A stretch of 64,000 nt of DNA. Origin: Micromonospora echinofusca. Lineage in GTDB: Bacteria; Actinomycetota; Actinomycetes; Mycobacteriales; Micromonosporaceae. Shown piece by piece: positions 8,283 through 17,497 of this stretch (positions are counted from its first letter, which is position 1; every line of letters starts with the position of its first letter). Under the pieces are notes generated by a model that saw only the letters and a list, made by a program, of their open reading frames with translations, was not told where the DNA came from and ran no database searches. The DNA lies in NCBI RefSeq assembly GCF_900091445.1, contig NZ_LT607733.1:6041001-6105000 (forward strand), in the 5' to 3' direction. Position numbers and translations under genes: made by a program.

Positions 8283-9221
8283 TCACGCGGGGACCTTGGC
8301 GGTCGCGTCGACGATCACGCGGAGCAGGTCCACCACGCGGGGACCCCAGCGGGAGGCCACGTCGTCGTCGAGGGCGACGATCTGGTTGTTCTTGACGGCG
8401 GTGACGCCCGCCCACCCGGCGCGCGCCTTGACCGTCTCGGCGCTCTGCTGGCAGCACTTGCTGTCGGCGAGGAAGACGAAGTCCGGGTCGGCCTTGACGA
8501 TGACCTCCTGGGAGAGCTGCGGGTAGCCACCCTGCTTGCCGTCGGCGTCGGACGCGTCGGCGATGTTCTCCAGGCCCACCATCGTGTAGAGCGAGCCGAT
8601 GAAGGTCTTGCTGGTGGCCGTGTAGAGCTCCGGGCCCAGCTCGTGGAAGTAGGTCAGCTTCTCGGCGCGCTTCGGCAGGTCGGCGACGAGCTTGGCGATG
8701 TCGTCCTTCATCCGCTTGGTCAGGTCGGCGGCCTCGCCTGCGTGACCGGTGAGGGTGCCGAGGTCGGTGATCTGCCGGTACGAGTCGTCGAGCGTGGTCG
8801 CCGCCGGGGTGAGGTAGACCGGGATCTTCAGCGTGGTCAGCTGCTCGACGATCTTGTTGCGGTCGTCCGAGAGCACCACCAGGTCGGGGCTCTTGCCGGC
8901 GATCGCCTCGGCGTTCGGGGTGAAGCCGGAGAGGTCGCTCTTCGGGGCGTCGGCCGGGAAGTTCGACTGGTCGTCGACGGCGGTGACCTGCTTGCCGGCG
9001 CCGATGGCGAAGAGCATCTCGGTGGCCGTCGGGGAGAGCGAGACGATCTTCTCGGGCCGCTTCTCGAGGGTCACCGAGCCGACGGTGGCCGGGAAGGTGG
9101 CGCCGGCCGAGCTGGCGCCGGCGGCGGGGGTGTCGTCGGAGCTCTTCTCGGCGCAGGCGCCGAGGGCGAGCGCGGCCACCGCGAGGGTCGCGGCGAAGAT
9201 CCGGGGGGTACGTCTGAGCAC
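8283..9221 (-). CDS. btuF: Cobalamin-binding lipoprotein BtuF
   Basis: A 312-residue periplasmic-binding-protein-like lipoprotein (PF01497 type). The signal peptide ends in the lipobox LGAC with Cys23 as the lipidation site. A short low-complexity linker is followed by VTLEKRPEKIVSLSPTATEMLFAIG, split here into strand and helix, as in BtuF and FhuD proteins. A central long helix (about 165-185) links two lobes. GTG 9221 is chosen because AGGAGG ends four bases before it and the signal peptide begins there; longer frames run through the riboswitch. It captures the corrinoid and delivers it to btuC and btuD. Confidence 0.88.
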   Translation of the reverse strand: MLRRTPRIFAATLAVAALALGACAEKSSDDTPAAGASSAGATFPATVGSVTLEKRPEKIVSLSPTATEMLFAIGAGKQVTAVDDQSNFPADAPKSDLSGFTPNAEAIAGKSPDLVVLSDDRNKIVEQLTTLKIPVYLTPAATTLDDSYRQITDLGTLTGHAGEAADLTKRMKDDIAKLVADLPKRAEKLTYFHELGPELYTATSKTFIGSLYTMVGLENIADASDADGKQGGYPQLSQEVIVKADPDFVFLADSKCCQQSAETVKARAGWAGVTAVKNNQIVALDDDVASRWGPRVVDLLRVIVDATAKVPA

Positions 9222-9225
9222 GGGT

Positions 9226-9264
9226 CCTCCTGTCGGTCGAGGAGCGTGGTGCTTCGCCGACAGG
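9226..9264 (-). promoter_or_regulatory. Ribosome-binding-site-sequestering hairpin (riboswitch expression platform)
   Basis: On the minus strand CCTGTCGG (9264-9257) is perfectly complementary to CCGACAGG (9236-9229), whose last three bases are the first three of the btuF AGGAGG (9231-9226). Pairing can extend over GGAG with one bulged C. This is the expected off-state of a cobalamin riboswitch that controls translation. Confidence 0.65.
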
Positions 9265-9314
9265 GAGCGGTGGCGCCCGTCCGCGAGGCGCCCTTCCTCG
9301 AGAGCGCGTGTCGC

Positions 9315-9445
9315 GACCACGGACGCAGGCGACCTGGCTCGTCCCCGCCGCGGCCGGCGTTCGGCCGGGGTGGCGGGACATCACAGTTGCGGGACAGCGC
9401 CGGTTTCGCACCGGCTTCGCTGCGCGTGGTCGGTAGAACGGTAGC
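9315..9445 (-). promoter_or_regulatory. Cobalamin (B12) riboswitch
   Basis: Reading the minus strand, the conserved core is present in order: GAAGCCGGTGCGAAACCGG (about 9419-9401), CTGTCCCGCAACTGTGA (9397-9381), a GC-rich arm, and the B12 box GAGCCAGGTCGCCTGC (9340-9325). These match the invariant segments of the adenosylcobalamin riboswitch aptamer. The aptamer lies about 100 nt before btuF and is followed by the hairpin at 9226-9264. Ligand binding should lower btuFCD expression. A perfect palindrome GTTGATCATCAAC at 9491-9503 upstream may mark the promoter or an operator. Confidence 0.93.
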
Positions 9446-9541
9446 GCACGCCCCGGACGTGCCTCGTCGATCCGGGGCGCATCGGCGCTCGTTGATCATC
9501 AACGGCGGCGATATGCCCTGGATCGACGTCTGGTGGCCGGT

Positions 9542-9578
9542 GGTGGGGCCCCGCCCGGGGGCGGGGCGGGGCCCCACC
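9542..9578 (-). terminator. Strong GC hairpin terminator after the M14 peptidase
   Basis: GGTGGGGCCCCGCC (9542-9555) and GGCGGGGCCCCACC (9565-9578) are perfect 14-bp arms with a 9-nt loop, just past the peptidase stop codon. It also separates that transcript from the btu operon start. Confidence 0.75.
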
Positions 9579-9582
9579 CGGT

Positions 9583-11460
9583 TCAGGAACTGGTGATGGT
9601 GACGTTGTCCACAGCCGCCTCGACCAGGCTCGCGCCCGAGGCGTCCGCCGCCTCGACGAGGATCCGCACCGACTGGCCGGCGTACGGGGTGAGGTTGGCG
9701 TTGGACACCGCCCAGGCGCCGTTGCGGTTGGTGGCCGCCCCGGACTGGGTGAACAGGGCCGTGGTGCCACCGTTGTGCACCACGCTGACCCGCAGGTAGT
9801 CGGCCGCCGACGCGTTGGAGCCGTGGGCCAGGTACCAGGCGAGGGAGAGGGTCAGCGTGCCGCTCGACGGCAGCGTCACCGCCGGCGACCGGGCGCTGGT
9901 CACGCCGCCGTCGACGTCGTAGTCACCGGCTCCCGTGCCGGCCAGCCGACCGGTGACGAGGTCGTTGCTGCCGGCGTACGGGGTGAGCTGCTTGGCCCCG
10001 CTGGAGCTGGTCGCCTGGGCGGCGCCCCGCTCCCACGCCCCGGTGGTCGCGGTGTCGGTGCCGTTCGGGTTGATCGTCCAGCCGGTGGCCGTCTCGAAGG
10101 TGTCCGACCAGACCGTGGTGCCGCCGCCACCGCCGCAGTACTGCGCCTCCTTGCCGATGGCCCGGTACGGGCAGTCGGCGTACTCGCTGAGCAGCAGGAC
10201 CGCCTCCCGGTTGCGCGACGTCTGGGCGGGGATCACCTCGTCGGGCGGGTAGAAGCCGCCACCGCCGGCCGAACCGGGGTACATCTCGAAGGTGTACGCC
10301 CAGATGCCGTGCTGGCCCCACATCCAGTCGATGCTGTCACCGTCGGTGATGTAGAGGTCGCTGGACTGCTGCGGGGTGTAGCCGTTGGTGTTCGCCATCT
10401 GCTGGCCCAGGGTGGCGAAGGTGTTGTACTGGTCCGTCGTCATCCCCGGCGCCGTGTTGTTGTACGTGTAGCCGAACGGCCAGAGCACCAGCTCCGAGTA
10501 CGTGTGGAAGTCGATGTTGGCCTTGATCTGCTGGGTGCCGCCGACGACCCGGCTGTTGACGAAGTTGCGCAGCGCCGCGGTCTCCGGCGCGGAGAACGCC
10601 GACGGGCCCCGGTAGGTGTCCGACGAGGTCGAGCCGGACGAGCCGCCGCAGCAGCCCCACTGGTAGGACCAGTTGCGGTTCAGGTCGGTGCCGACGTACG
10701 ACGAGCCGCTGTTGGGCTGCCGGTTCTTGCGCCAGGAGCGGTACGAGCCGGTGGCGATGTCGTACTCGCTGCCGTCCGGGTTGACCGTGGGCACGATCCA
10801 GATCTCCCGGGTGTTCACGATGTTGGTGACCCGGGAGTCGCTGCCGTAGCTGTCGGTGAAGAGGTTGAGCAGGTAGATCGCCATCTCGACGGTCAGGTGC
10901 TCGCGGGCGTGCTGCTGCGAGTTGAACAGGATCTCCGGCTCGTTCTCGTCGGTGGCGACGTTGTCGGAGATCTTCACCGCCATCAGGTCCCGGCCCTCGT
11001 ACGAGGAGCCGATGCTGATCTTCCGGGCGATCGACGGGTGGTCGGCGACCACCTTGTTCACCACGGCGGTCAGTTCGGCGTAGTCGTGGTAGTTGGAGTC
11101 GGCGGGCGGGAAGGCGGCCGTGCCGACGTCCCCGTCGGCGTGGTCGTGCCCGTCGGCCGACGGGGCGGCGACCGCCTCCAGCCGGAAGCCGAGCCGGGTG
11201 ATCGCCGCCGCCTCGGCCGGGGTGGCCGAGACGTTCAGCACGCCGTGCTCGACGAAGTCGATGGCGGCGCCGGTGCCGGCGACGGCGGTGCGGTCGTCGA
11301 CGGTACGCGGGCCGAGCACCCGGTAGGACGTCGTCGCGGAGTCGGCCCGGTCGGGGGCCGGCCGGGCGGTGGCCGGCGCGGCGGCGACCGCGAGCAGGCC
11401 GAATCCGGCTGCTACGGCCACCGCCAGGCGACGGCGGAGGGCGGTGTTGCGGAAGGCCAT
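9583..11460 (-). CDS. Secreted M14 zinc carboxypeptidase
   Basis: A 625-residue exported enzyme. A Sec signal peptide (residues 1-32, AAPATARP) precedes a propeptide to about residue 115 and then a carboxypeptidase T-like catalytic domain (about 120-440). Zinc ligands are His184 and Glu187 in [11 protein letters not shown] and His319 in NIDFHTYSE. The substrate Arg is in GTDLNRNW, and the general base is Glu392 in YTFEMYPG. The C-terminal 160 residues form a beta-rich domain beginning near [12 protein letters not shown], similar to P-domain or jelly-roll adhesion modules. ATG 11460 has GAGGAGG 8 nt upstream. It probably trims C-terminal residues from external peptides. It is divergent from another secreted peptidase, so the two may share control. 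Confidence 0.92.
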   Translation of the reverse strand: MAFRNTALRRRLAVAVAAGFGLLAVAAAPATARPAPDRADSATTSYRVLGPRTVDDRTAVAGTGAAIDFVEHGVLNVSATPAEAAAITRLGFRLEAVAAPSADGHDHADGDVGTAAFPPADSNYHDYAELTAVVNKVVADHPSIARKISIGSSYEGRDLMAVKISDNVATDENEPEILFNSQQHAREHLTVEMAIYLLNLFTDSYGSDSRVTNIVNTREIWIVPTVNPDGSEYDIATGSYRSWRKNRQPNSGSSYVGTDLNRNWSYQWGCCGGSSGSTSSDTYRGPSAFSAPETAALRNFVNSRVVGGTQQIKANIDFHTYSELVLWPFGYTYNNTAPGMTTDQYNTFATLGQQMANTNGYTPQQSSDLYITDGDSIDWMWGQHGIWAYTFEMYPGSAGGGGFYPPDEVIPAQTSRNREAVLLLSEYADCPYRAIGKEAQYCGGGGGTTVWSDTFETATGWTINPNGTDTATTGAWERGAAQATSSSGAKQLTPYAGSNDLVTGRLAGTGAGDYDVDGGVTSARSPAVTLPSSGTLTLSLAWYLAHGSNASAADYLRVSVVHNGGTTALFTQSGAATNRNGAWAVSNANLTPYAGQSVRILVEAADASGASLVEAAVDNVTITSS

Positions 11461-11671
11461 GGACAACCTCCTCGGGGGGCGGGAGAAGATCCCGCTCGGT
11501 GGAGGACACTCCACCACGCCCGCATGGTCATATCAACATTCATCGCTGCCTTGTTCCATGTCATCCTGGTCGTCACATCGGCAAGGATTTTCCAACTGTC
11601 GGCCTCTGGCGAAAGTTCCCTCCGAGCGGGACACTGACCCGCAACGATCCGTCCGTCCCTGCGGAGGACCC

Positions 11672-13030
11672 ATGGCCAGAACACGCCTGCGCACGGCCGC
11701 CCTCGCGGCCGCCACCGCGCTCACCCTTCTCGGCACCGCGGCACCCGCCGTCGCCGCCGCACCCGTCGCGGCCCCGTCGACCAGTCGACCGGTGGTCCAC
11801 GACGAGCAGATCACCTTCCAGGACTGGTCGCGCTACCCCGACTGGCGTCGCGGCAGCCACGCCGGCACCCGGGCCGTCCCCGGCGTCCGGCCCGGCGTCA
11901 CGCTGGCTGGACCGCTCGGCACCACCGACTACACCGACCCGCACACCGGCGTGACCAGGAGCTGGGAGTACGGGACCTGGACCTCCCCGGTCACCCAGAT
12001 CGGGTTCGACGCCACCGAGCTGATCGCCTCGTGGAACGCGCAGACCCCGGCCGGCACCTGGATCCAGGTCGAGATGCAGGGCACGTACAACACCGGCGTG
12101 CAGACCAAGTGGTACGTCATGGGACGGTGGGCCTCCGGCGACGCCGACATCAAGCGGACCAGCGTCAACCGGCAGGGCGACCCCTGGTCGACCATCTGGA
12201 CCGACACCTTCAGCATCGACGACGCCTCGGTCGGCGTGCTGCTGCGGGCGTACCAGCTGCGGCTGACCCTCTACAAGGCCCCCGGCCAGCGCGCCGCGCC
12301 GGTCGTGCACACCGTCGGCGCGATGAGCTCCAACGTGCCCGACCGGTTCACCGTCGAGCCGAGCGCCGGCGGCATCGCCTGGGGCAAGGAACTCGCCGTG
12401 CCCCGCTACTCGCAGAACATCCACACCGGCCACTACCCCGAGTACGACGGCGGCGGCCAGGCCTGGTGCTCCCCCACCTCCACCACCATGGTGATCGAGT
12501 ACTGGGGCCGCAAGGCGTCCGAGGAGGACACCTCCTGGGTCGACCCGACCTACCCGGACCCGACGGTCAACCACGCCGCCCGGATGGTCTACGACTACCA
12601 GTACGACGGCGCCGGCAACTGGCCCTTCAACACCGCGTACGCGGCCAGCTTCCCGGGCCTGGAGGCGCGGGTCACCCGGCTGCACTCCCTGGACGAGGTG
12701 GAGCGCTTCATCGCCGCCGGGATCCCGGTCGTGACCAGCCAGTCCTTCCTCGCCAGCGAGCTGGACGGGGCGGGCTACGGCACCTCGGGCCACCTGTTCG
12801 TGGTCGTCGGCTTCACCGCCGACGGCGACGTGATCGTCAACGACCCGGCCTCGTCCAGCAACGAGGCGGTGCGCAACGTCTACAAGCGTGAGCAGTTCGA
12901 GCAGATCTGGCTGCGTACCAAGCGGACCAACGCCAGCGGCGGCGTCTCCGGCGGCTCCGGCGGCGTCGTCTACCTGATCAAGCCCACGTTGAAGCCGTGG
13001 CCGAAGGTCGCCAGCGCCACCAACTGGTGA
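11672..13030 (+). CDS. Secreted C39-like (papain-fold) peptidase
   Basis: A 452-residue exported protein. The signal peptide is at residues 1-30 (AAPAVAAAP). Residues 40-230 form a beta-rich region rich in aromatic residues, and 235-445 form a Peptidase_C39_2 domain. The likely nucleophile is Cys266 in GQAWCSPTST, the His is His375 in TSGHLFVVVGF, and the Asp is in VNDPAS. Proteins of this layout occur widely in actinomycetes and are presumed extracellular cysteine peptidases; the target is unknown. ATG 11672 has GCGGAGGA upstream. The gene is divergent from the M14 carboxypeptidase across 211 bp. Confidence 0.85.
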   Translation: MARTRLRTAALAAATALTLLGTAAPAVAAAPVAAPSTSRPVVHDEQITFQDWSRYPDWRRGSHAGTRAVPGVRPGVTLAGPLGTTDYTDPHTGVTRSWEYGTWTSPVTQIGFDATELIASWNAQTPAGTWIQVEMQGTYNTGVQTKWYVMGRWASGDADIKRTSVNRQGDPWSTIWTDTFSIDDASVGVLLRAYQLRLTLYKAPGQRAAPVVHTVGAMSSNVPDRFTVEPSAGGIAWGKELAVPRYSQNIHTGHYPEYDGGGQAWCSPTSTTMVIEYWGRKASEEDTSWVDPTYPDPTVNHAARMVYDYQYDGAGNWPFNTAYAASFPGLEARVTRLHSLDEVERFIAAGIPVVTSQSFLASELDGAGYGTSGHLFVVVGFTADGDVIVNDPASSSNEAVRNVYKREQFEQIWLRTKRTNASGGVSGGSGGVVYLIKPTLKPWPKVASATNW

Positions 13031-13409
13031 CCTGACACCGACCCGATCGTTCGAGGGGTCCGCGTCGCCCGGCTCAGCCGGCGACCGGGCCCCTCGGCCG
13101 TTCCCGGCCACCGACCCGCTCGGCCGACCGGGGCACCTGCCCGCAGCGCGGCGAAGTGCGGTCGGAGCCTGGCCCTTTCATCGAGGCTTCGCTGGTGGTA
13201 GGTGACGGATCCGGTCGCTGGCTGACGGTTCGGGCGCAACCCGTGCCGGGGCGCGACGGTTCTGAGCGGGTACCAGCCGGCCCGCGACCTCGACCACCCC
13301 GACACCTGGTGACACCACCCCGGCGCCGATAGGAAATTGGAGGACCCGACCGTTCACTCATCTGCGAGGCGACATGAACGCCGGCCGGCGACGCAAGTTC
13401 CCTCGTCCC
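13031..13409. other. Intergenic region without a recognised gene
   Basis: About 380 bp between the C39-like peptidase and the first of the two palindromic elements. Short open frames here have no family-like sequence and no ribosome binding site; I see nothing functional. Confidence 0.5.
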
Positions 13410-13445
13410 GATACCACAGGGGTATTTTAATGCCCCTCAGGTATC
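13410..13445. repeat. Palindromic intergenic element, GATACC type (copy 1)
   Basis: GATACC-ACA-GGGG (13410-13422) faces CCCC-TCA-GGTATC (13433-13445) across an AT-rich 10-nt centre, TATTTTAATG. It sits between convergent genes and shares outer arms and an AT-rich centre with the perfect palindrome at 30422-30459, so both look like members of one family. It may act as a bidirectional terminator. Confidence 0.6.
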
Positions 13446-13531
13446 AGCGTCCCGGCGGCATTGGTGCACCAGCTTCACGCGCCTTGCACGTCTCCCGTCA
13501 GCCAGAACGCCGCCAGGGCTGCGCGCAGGTC

Positions 13532-13810
13532 CTAGTTGGGCGGCGTCTCCCCGTCCTGATCCTCGCCGGCGAGGGCGGAGCGGAGGCGCTCCTTCTCGGC
13601 ACGGCGCCGCTCGGCGGCGGTGGCCATCTCCTCGGCCATCTCGTCCCGCCAGCCCTTGAGCAGGAAGAACGACAGCGCGGCCGAGAAGGCCAGCGCCACC
13701 ATCAGCTTGATGAAGATGTTCATCTCGACCAGCCAGAGGGCCGCCAGCACGGCGACGAACAGCCCGATCCGGCCCAGCGTGTACTTGACCGCCGCGCTCA
13801 CGTTCCGCAC
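13532..13810 (-). CDS. DUF4229-type small membrane protein
   Basis: A 92-residue protein with two transmembrane helices (about 12-30 and 33-52, LGRIGLFVAVLAALWLVE and MVALAFSAALSFFLL). A charged helical tail rich in Glu and Arg follows, ending in a short acidic stretch. The pattern fits the actinobacterial DUF4229 family, of unknown function, often near menaquinone or ubiquinone-type genes. It starts at GTG 13810 with GGAGAACGGA upstream and lies 35 bp after the next membrane protein, upstream of which is mqnE. All three probably form one operon. Confidence 0.72.
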   Translation of the reverse strand: MRNVSAAVKYTLGRIGLFVAVLAALWLVEMNIFIKLMVALAFSAALSFFLLKGWRDEMAEEMATAAERRRAEKERLRSALAGEDQDGETPPN

Positions 13811-13845
13811 TCCGTTCTCCGCCGCCGGGACCTCCGGCGGCAGGT

Positions 13846-14268
13846 TCAGCCCGTCCGGCGGGCCAGCCAGTGGACGCCGTGGAACCAGACCACCGCGTAC
13901 CCGATGGTGAAGGTCGCCGCCCCCAGCCCGCCGGAGAGCAGCGGCGAAAGCCCGGCGGCGAGGCCGGCCACCACGAGCCCGGCGACCATCCCCACCGCGG
14001 CGGCCGCCAGGGCCGCCACCACCCGGGCCGCGCCGAACTCCCAGGCGCGGAAGTCGTCCCAGAACAGCCAGGCCGGCAGGATGATCGCAAGCCAGCCGTT
14101 GGCGCCGCCGAAGTCGCCGGCGCCGATCAGCTCGAACGCCCAGTCGAACAACACCACCGCCAGCACGCCGATGACGAGGCCGGCCAGGCTCACCCCGAGC
14201 AGGTCGCCCAGGGTGAGGATGCGCCCCTCGGCGTCCCGCCGGGGGAACCCGCTCCGCTGCTCGGTCAT
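13846..14268 (-). CDS. Putative four-helix membrane protein
   Basis: A 140-residue protein with about four transmembrane helices (roughly 24-46, 55-70, 75-100 and 105-130). The basic N-terminus is MTEQRSGFPRRDAEGR, and the last loop carries VVWFHGVHWLARR. I do not recognise the family. It lies 23 bp downstream of mqnE and just before the DUF4229-type gene, all on the minus strand, so a role near membrane quinone metabolism is possible but only by position. The start ATG 14268 begins the first sensible N-terminus; longer frames overlap mqnE. Confidence 0.7.
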   Translation of the reverse strand: MTEQRSGFPRRDAEGRILTLGDLLGVSLAGLVIGVLAVVLFDWAFELIGAGDFGGANGWLAIILPAWLFWDDFRAWEFGAARVVAALAAAAVGMVAGLVVAGLAAGLSPLLSGGLGAATFTIGYAVVWFHGVHWLARRTG

Positions 14269-14291
14269 GGCCTCAGAGGGTACGTGCCGGC

Positions 14292-15461
14292 TCAGGCCCA
14301 GACCTGCTGCGGCTCGGCGCGGCGCTCGGCCAGGGACGGGGCGGCGTCGTACTCGCGGACCACCTCGTAGCGGGTGTTCCGCTCGACGGGGCGGAAGCCG
14401 GCGTCCCAGATCAGGTGCAGCAGGTCGTCCCGGTGCATCGTGTTCGGGGTGCCGTACGAGTCGGCGTCGTGAGTGATCTTGTATTCCACGACCGAGCCGT
14501 CCAGGTCGTCGACGCCGAAGTTCAGCGAGAGCTGGGCGACCGACAGCCCGTGCATGACCCAGAAGCACTTCACGTGCGGGACGTTGTCGAAGAGCAGCCG
14601 GGAGACCGCGAAGGTCTTCAGCGACTCGGCCGGCGAGGCCATCGTCGTACGGGCCTGGATCCGGTTACGGATCTTGCCGTCCGCCGAGTCGACGAAGTCG
14701 TGCTGGTAGCGCAGCGGGATGAAGACCATGAAGCCGCCGGTCTCGTCCTGGAGCTCACGCAGCCGCAGCACGTGGTCGACGCGGTGCCGGGGCTCCTCGA
14801 TGTGGCCGTAGAGCATGGTCGACGGGGTCTTCATCCCCTTGGTGTGGGCCAGCCGGTGGATGCGCGACCAGTCCTCCCAGTGGCAGGCGTGGTCGACGAT
14901 GTGCTGGCGGACCTCCCAGTCGAAGATCTCCGCGCCGCCGCCGGTCAGCGACTCCAGGCCGGCGTCCATCAGCTCGTCGAGGATCTCGTCGGCGCTCAGG
15001 CCGCTGATCTTCTCGAACCACTGCACCTCGGTCGCGGTGAACGCCTTGAGCTTGACGTTCGGCAGCGCCGCCTTCAGCTCGCGCAGCACCTTCGGGTAGT
15101 AGCGCCAGGGCAGGGTCGGGTGCAGGCCGTTGACGATGTGCAGCTCGGTGAGCTGCTCGTCCTCCATCTCCTTGGCCTTGCGGACCGCCTCGTCGATGCG
15201 CATCGTGTAGGCGTCCTTCTCGCCCGGCTTGCGCTGGAACGAGCAGTACGCGCACGAGGCGGAGCAGACGTTGGTCAGGTTGAGGTGCCGGTTGACGTTG
15301 AACATCACCCGGTCGCCGTTGAGCTCGGTGCGCCGGTGGTGCGCCAGCCGGCCCAGCCACGCGAGGTCGTCGCTGTCGTAGAGGGCGATCCCGTCCTCGC
15401 GGGTCAGCCGCTCGCCGGCGTACACCTTCGCTTCGAGCTCACGCTTGAGTCCGGCGTCCAT
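14292..15461 (-). CDS. mqnE: Aminodeoxyfutalosine synthase MqnE
   Basis: A 389-residue radical-SAM enzyme that joins 3-(1-carboxyvinyloxy)benzoate with SAM to form aminofutalosine, an early step of the futalosine route to menaquinone. The iron-sulfur cysteines are Cys66, Cys70 and Cys73 in NVCSASCAYCSFQRKPGE. The family marks HIVNGLHPTLPW, LTGGGAEIFDWEVR and MLYGHIEEPRHRVDH are clear, and the length is normal. The start ATG 15461 has GAAGGGA upstream. It is the first gene of a run with two small membrane proteins. Later pathway genes mqnM, mqnP and mqnL lie about 10 kb away in this window. Confidence 0.95.
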   Translation of the reverse strand: MDAGLKRELEAKVYAGERLTREDGIALYDSDDLAWLGRLAHHRRTELNGDRVMFNVNRHLNLTNVCSASCAYCSFQRKPGEKDAYTMRIDEAVRKAKEMEDEQLTELHIVNGLHPTLPWRYYPKVLRELKAALPNVKLKAFTATEVQWFEKISGLSADEILDELMDAGLESLTGGGAEIFDWEVRQHIVDHACHWEDWSRIHRLAHTKGMKTPSTMLYGHIEEPRHRVDHVLRLRELQDETGGFMVFIPLRYQHDFVDSADGKIRNRIQARTTMASPAESLKTFAVSRLLFDNVPHVKCFWVMHGLSVAQLSLNFGVDDLDGSVVEYKITHDADSYGTPNTMHRDDLLHLIWDAGFRPVERNTRYEVVREYDAAPSLAERRAEPQQVWA

Positions 15462-15701
15462 CGAAAGCCACGTCCCTTCCACCTGCGGTAGGAATCGAGC
15501 GTACGTCGGCCCGCCGACGCCGCCGCAGCACGGTCGGCCCCCGTGCGCCCGCTCACCGAACTCTCAGGCTCCTGTTACCCCCAACGCATCGACATCGCTG
15601 CGTGGGTGCGGTAAGACAGGGTGGGACGTTCGCCACACGCTGGTAGCGTCCCCACGGCCGCGCCCACCCGGCGCGGCGAGTCACGCCGGACGGGGAGCGG
15701 A

Positions 15702-17321
15702 ATGGTCGACAGTGGGCGCGGGCGACGGCAGCGACGACGGAGCCCGGTGATCTCGCCGGTGCTGCGCCCGGCGCTCTGGTCCGCACTGCTCGGCGCCGTC
15801 GCCGCCACCGTCCTGGCCAACCCGGTCATGGCCGACCCGGCACTGCCCACCAGCGTCCCCGACACCGGGTCGCGCCCCTCCTACTCGGGGCCGCTCCAAC
15901 TCCCCGGCGGCGTGCCGGTCCCCGGCCTGCCGGGCACGGTCCCGGGTCTGCCCGGCACGGTCCCGGGTCTCCCCGGCGGGCCCGGTGCTGTCCCCGGCGT
16001 GCCCGCCGGCAGCCTCGGCACCGGCCCGCTGGCCGCCCAGATCTACGCCGCCGAGGCCCAGGTCGGGCAGCTTCGTGACCAACTGCTCTCGCTGCGGCAG
16101 AAGCGCACCGAGGCCGAGGGGCAGCGCGCCACCGCCGAGCGCAACCTCGCCCAGGCCCGGGACGCGGTGGCCCGCGCGCAGGAGAGTGCCGACGTTGCCG
16201 CCGCAGGCGCCTTCAAGGCCGCCGCCGCCCTCCCGCCCGGCGAGTTCGCCAACGACCTGCACGAGCTGAGCCGGCTTTCCCGGATCATCCGGGGCGAGAA
16301 GGCCGAGGGCGGCACCACCGCCGCCGAGGGCGAGGTGTCCCGGGCCCGCGTCGGCGAGCAGGCCGCCAGCCAGGCGATGGTCTCGGCCGATTCCCGCCTC
16401 GCGGGCGCCAAGACGGAGTACGCCGCCGGCGAGAAGGCCCTGCGCGAGGCAGAGAAGAAGCTGGAGAAGCTGAAGCGGGACAACGCCGCTCAGCTCATCC
16501 AGATCGAGCGCCAGCAGGAGGCCGCCGAGCAGCGCCTCGGCGCCGGCTACCTCGGCAACGAGACCGCCAACGGCCTGGCCGCCCACCCGACGGCCCTCAA
16601 GGCCCTGGCGTACGCGAGGGCGCAGCTCGGCGACCCCTACCTGTGGGCCGCCGAGGGGCCGGACCGCTTCGACTGCTCCGGCCTGATCTACGCCGCCTAC
16701 CGGTCGGCGGGCTACTACGGGCTGCCCCGGGTCTCGCGCGACCAGTACTACGCCACCCGTTCCCGCACCGTGTCCCGCACCGCGCTGCTCCCCGGCGACC
16801 TGCTCTTCTTCGCCTCCGGCACGAGCTGGACGACGATCCACCACATGGGCATGTACGTCGGCGGCGGCAAGATGATCCACGCGCCGACCACCGGCGACGT
16901 GGTCAAGATCTCCACCGTGCGCTGGTCCCGGCTCTACGCCGCCACCCGCGTCATCGGGGCGGTGCCCGCGCCAGCCAGCACCCCCTCGCCCACGCCGACG
17001 CCGAGCAAGCCGCCCGCGACGAAGCCGCCGGCCAGCCCGAAGCCCACCGCCAGCCCGAAGCCGACCGCCAGCCCGAAGCCCACTCCCAGCCCGAAGCCCA
17101 CCCCAGCGTCGCCGAGCCCGTCGACCTCGCCGTCGCCGACGCCGACCGGGTCCCCCACGCCCACGCCCACGCCCAGCACCTCGCCGTCGGCGTCGGCGTC
17201 GGCGTCGGAGACCTCTTCGCCGAGCGCCTCGACCGGTAGTGTGGCGCCGACCACGGCGCAGAGCAGTTCCGCTCCGTCGAGCAGCACCCCGGCCAGCGCC
17301 TCGGCGAGCGCCGGTAGCTGA
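15702..17321 (+). CDS. Secreted NlpC/P60 peptidoglycan endopeptidase
   Basis: A 539-residue exported cell-wall hydrolase. The signal peptide spans residues 1-45 with a long basic n-region. Next come a PGLPGTV repeat linker (about 65-95), a long coiled coil (about 105-280) and an NlpC/P60 domain (about 295-425). The catalytic Cys325 is in DRFDCSGLIYAAY, His381 in TIHHMGMYVGG, and a third polar residue in KMIHAPTTG. The tail (430-539) is a Ser/Pro/Thr-rich wall-spanning linker with SPKPTA repeats. The coiled coil resembles RipA/CwlO-type hydrolases controlled by partner proteins. ATG 15702 has GGGGAGCGG upstream. Confidence 0.92.
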   Translation: MVDSGRGRRQRRRSPVISPVLRPALWSALLGAVAATVLANPVMADPALPTSVPDTGSRPSYSGPLQLPGGVPVPGLPGTVPGLPGTVPGLPGGPGAVPGVPAGSLGTGPLAAQIYAAEAQVGQLRDQLLSLRQKRTEAEGQRATAERNLAQARDAVARAQESADVAAAGAFKAAAALPPGEFANDLHELSRLSRIIRGEKAEGGTTAAEGEVSRARVGEQAASQAMVSADSRLAGAKTEYAAGEKALREAEKKLEKLKRDNAAQLIQIERQQEAAEQRLGAGYLGNETANGLAAHPTALKALAYARAQLGDPYLWAAEGPDRFDCSGLIYAAYRSAGYYGLPRVSRDQYYATRSRTVSRTALLPGDLLFFASGTSWTTIHHMGMYVGGGKMIHAPTTGDVVKISTVRWSRLYAATRVIGAVPAPASTPSPTPTPSKPPATKPPASPKPTASPKPTASPKPTPSPKPTPASPSPSTSPSPTPTGSPTPTPTPSTSPSASASASETSSPSASTGSVAPTTAQSSSAPSSSTPASASASAGS

Positions 17322-17326
17322 CCAGG

Positions 17327-17374
17327 GCCCTCGGCAGGCCGTCCGACCGGGCCGGCCGGCCGCCGACCGAGGGC
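17327..17374 (+). terminator. Hairpin after the NlpC/P60 gene
   Basis: GCCCTCGG (17327-17334) pairs with CCGAGGGC (17367-17374), with GGCCGGCCGGCC self-complementary sequence in the loop. It starts 6 bp after the stop codon; there is no T tract. Confidence 0.5.
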
Positions 17375-17497
17375 GGGCCGACACGGCCCCGCAACGCGCT
17401 CCGGCTGTGCCGCCGGGCCGGAATGTGGCACGGTGACAGTCAGGCACGCCCGGTCCGACGTAGCGGATCCGGGCGCGAGCGTGCGCGGAGGGCGAGC

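Noticed and set aside
6321..9221. Reading the FecCD-type transporter as an iron-siderophore or haem importer
   Set aside because: The cobalamin riboswitch in front of the operon is a direct statement of B12 control; no iron box was seen.
13074..13361. A 95-codon minus-strand frame in the gap after the C39-like peptidase
   Set aside because: Arg/Gly/Pro-rich composition, no ribosome binding site, no recognisable fold.
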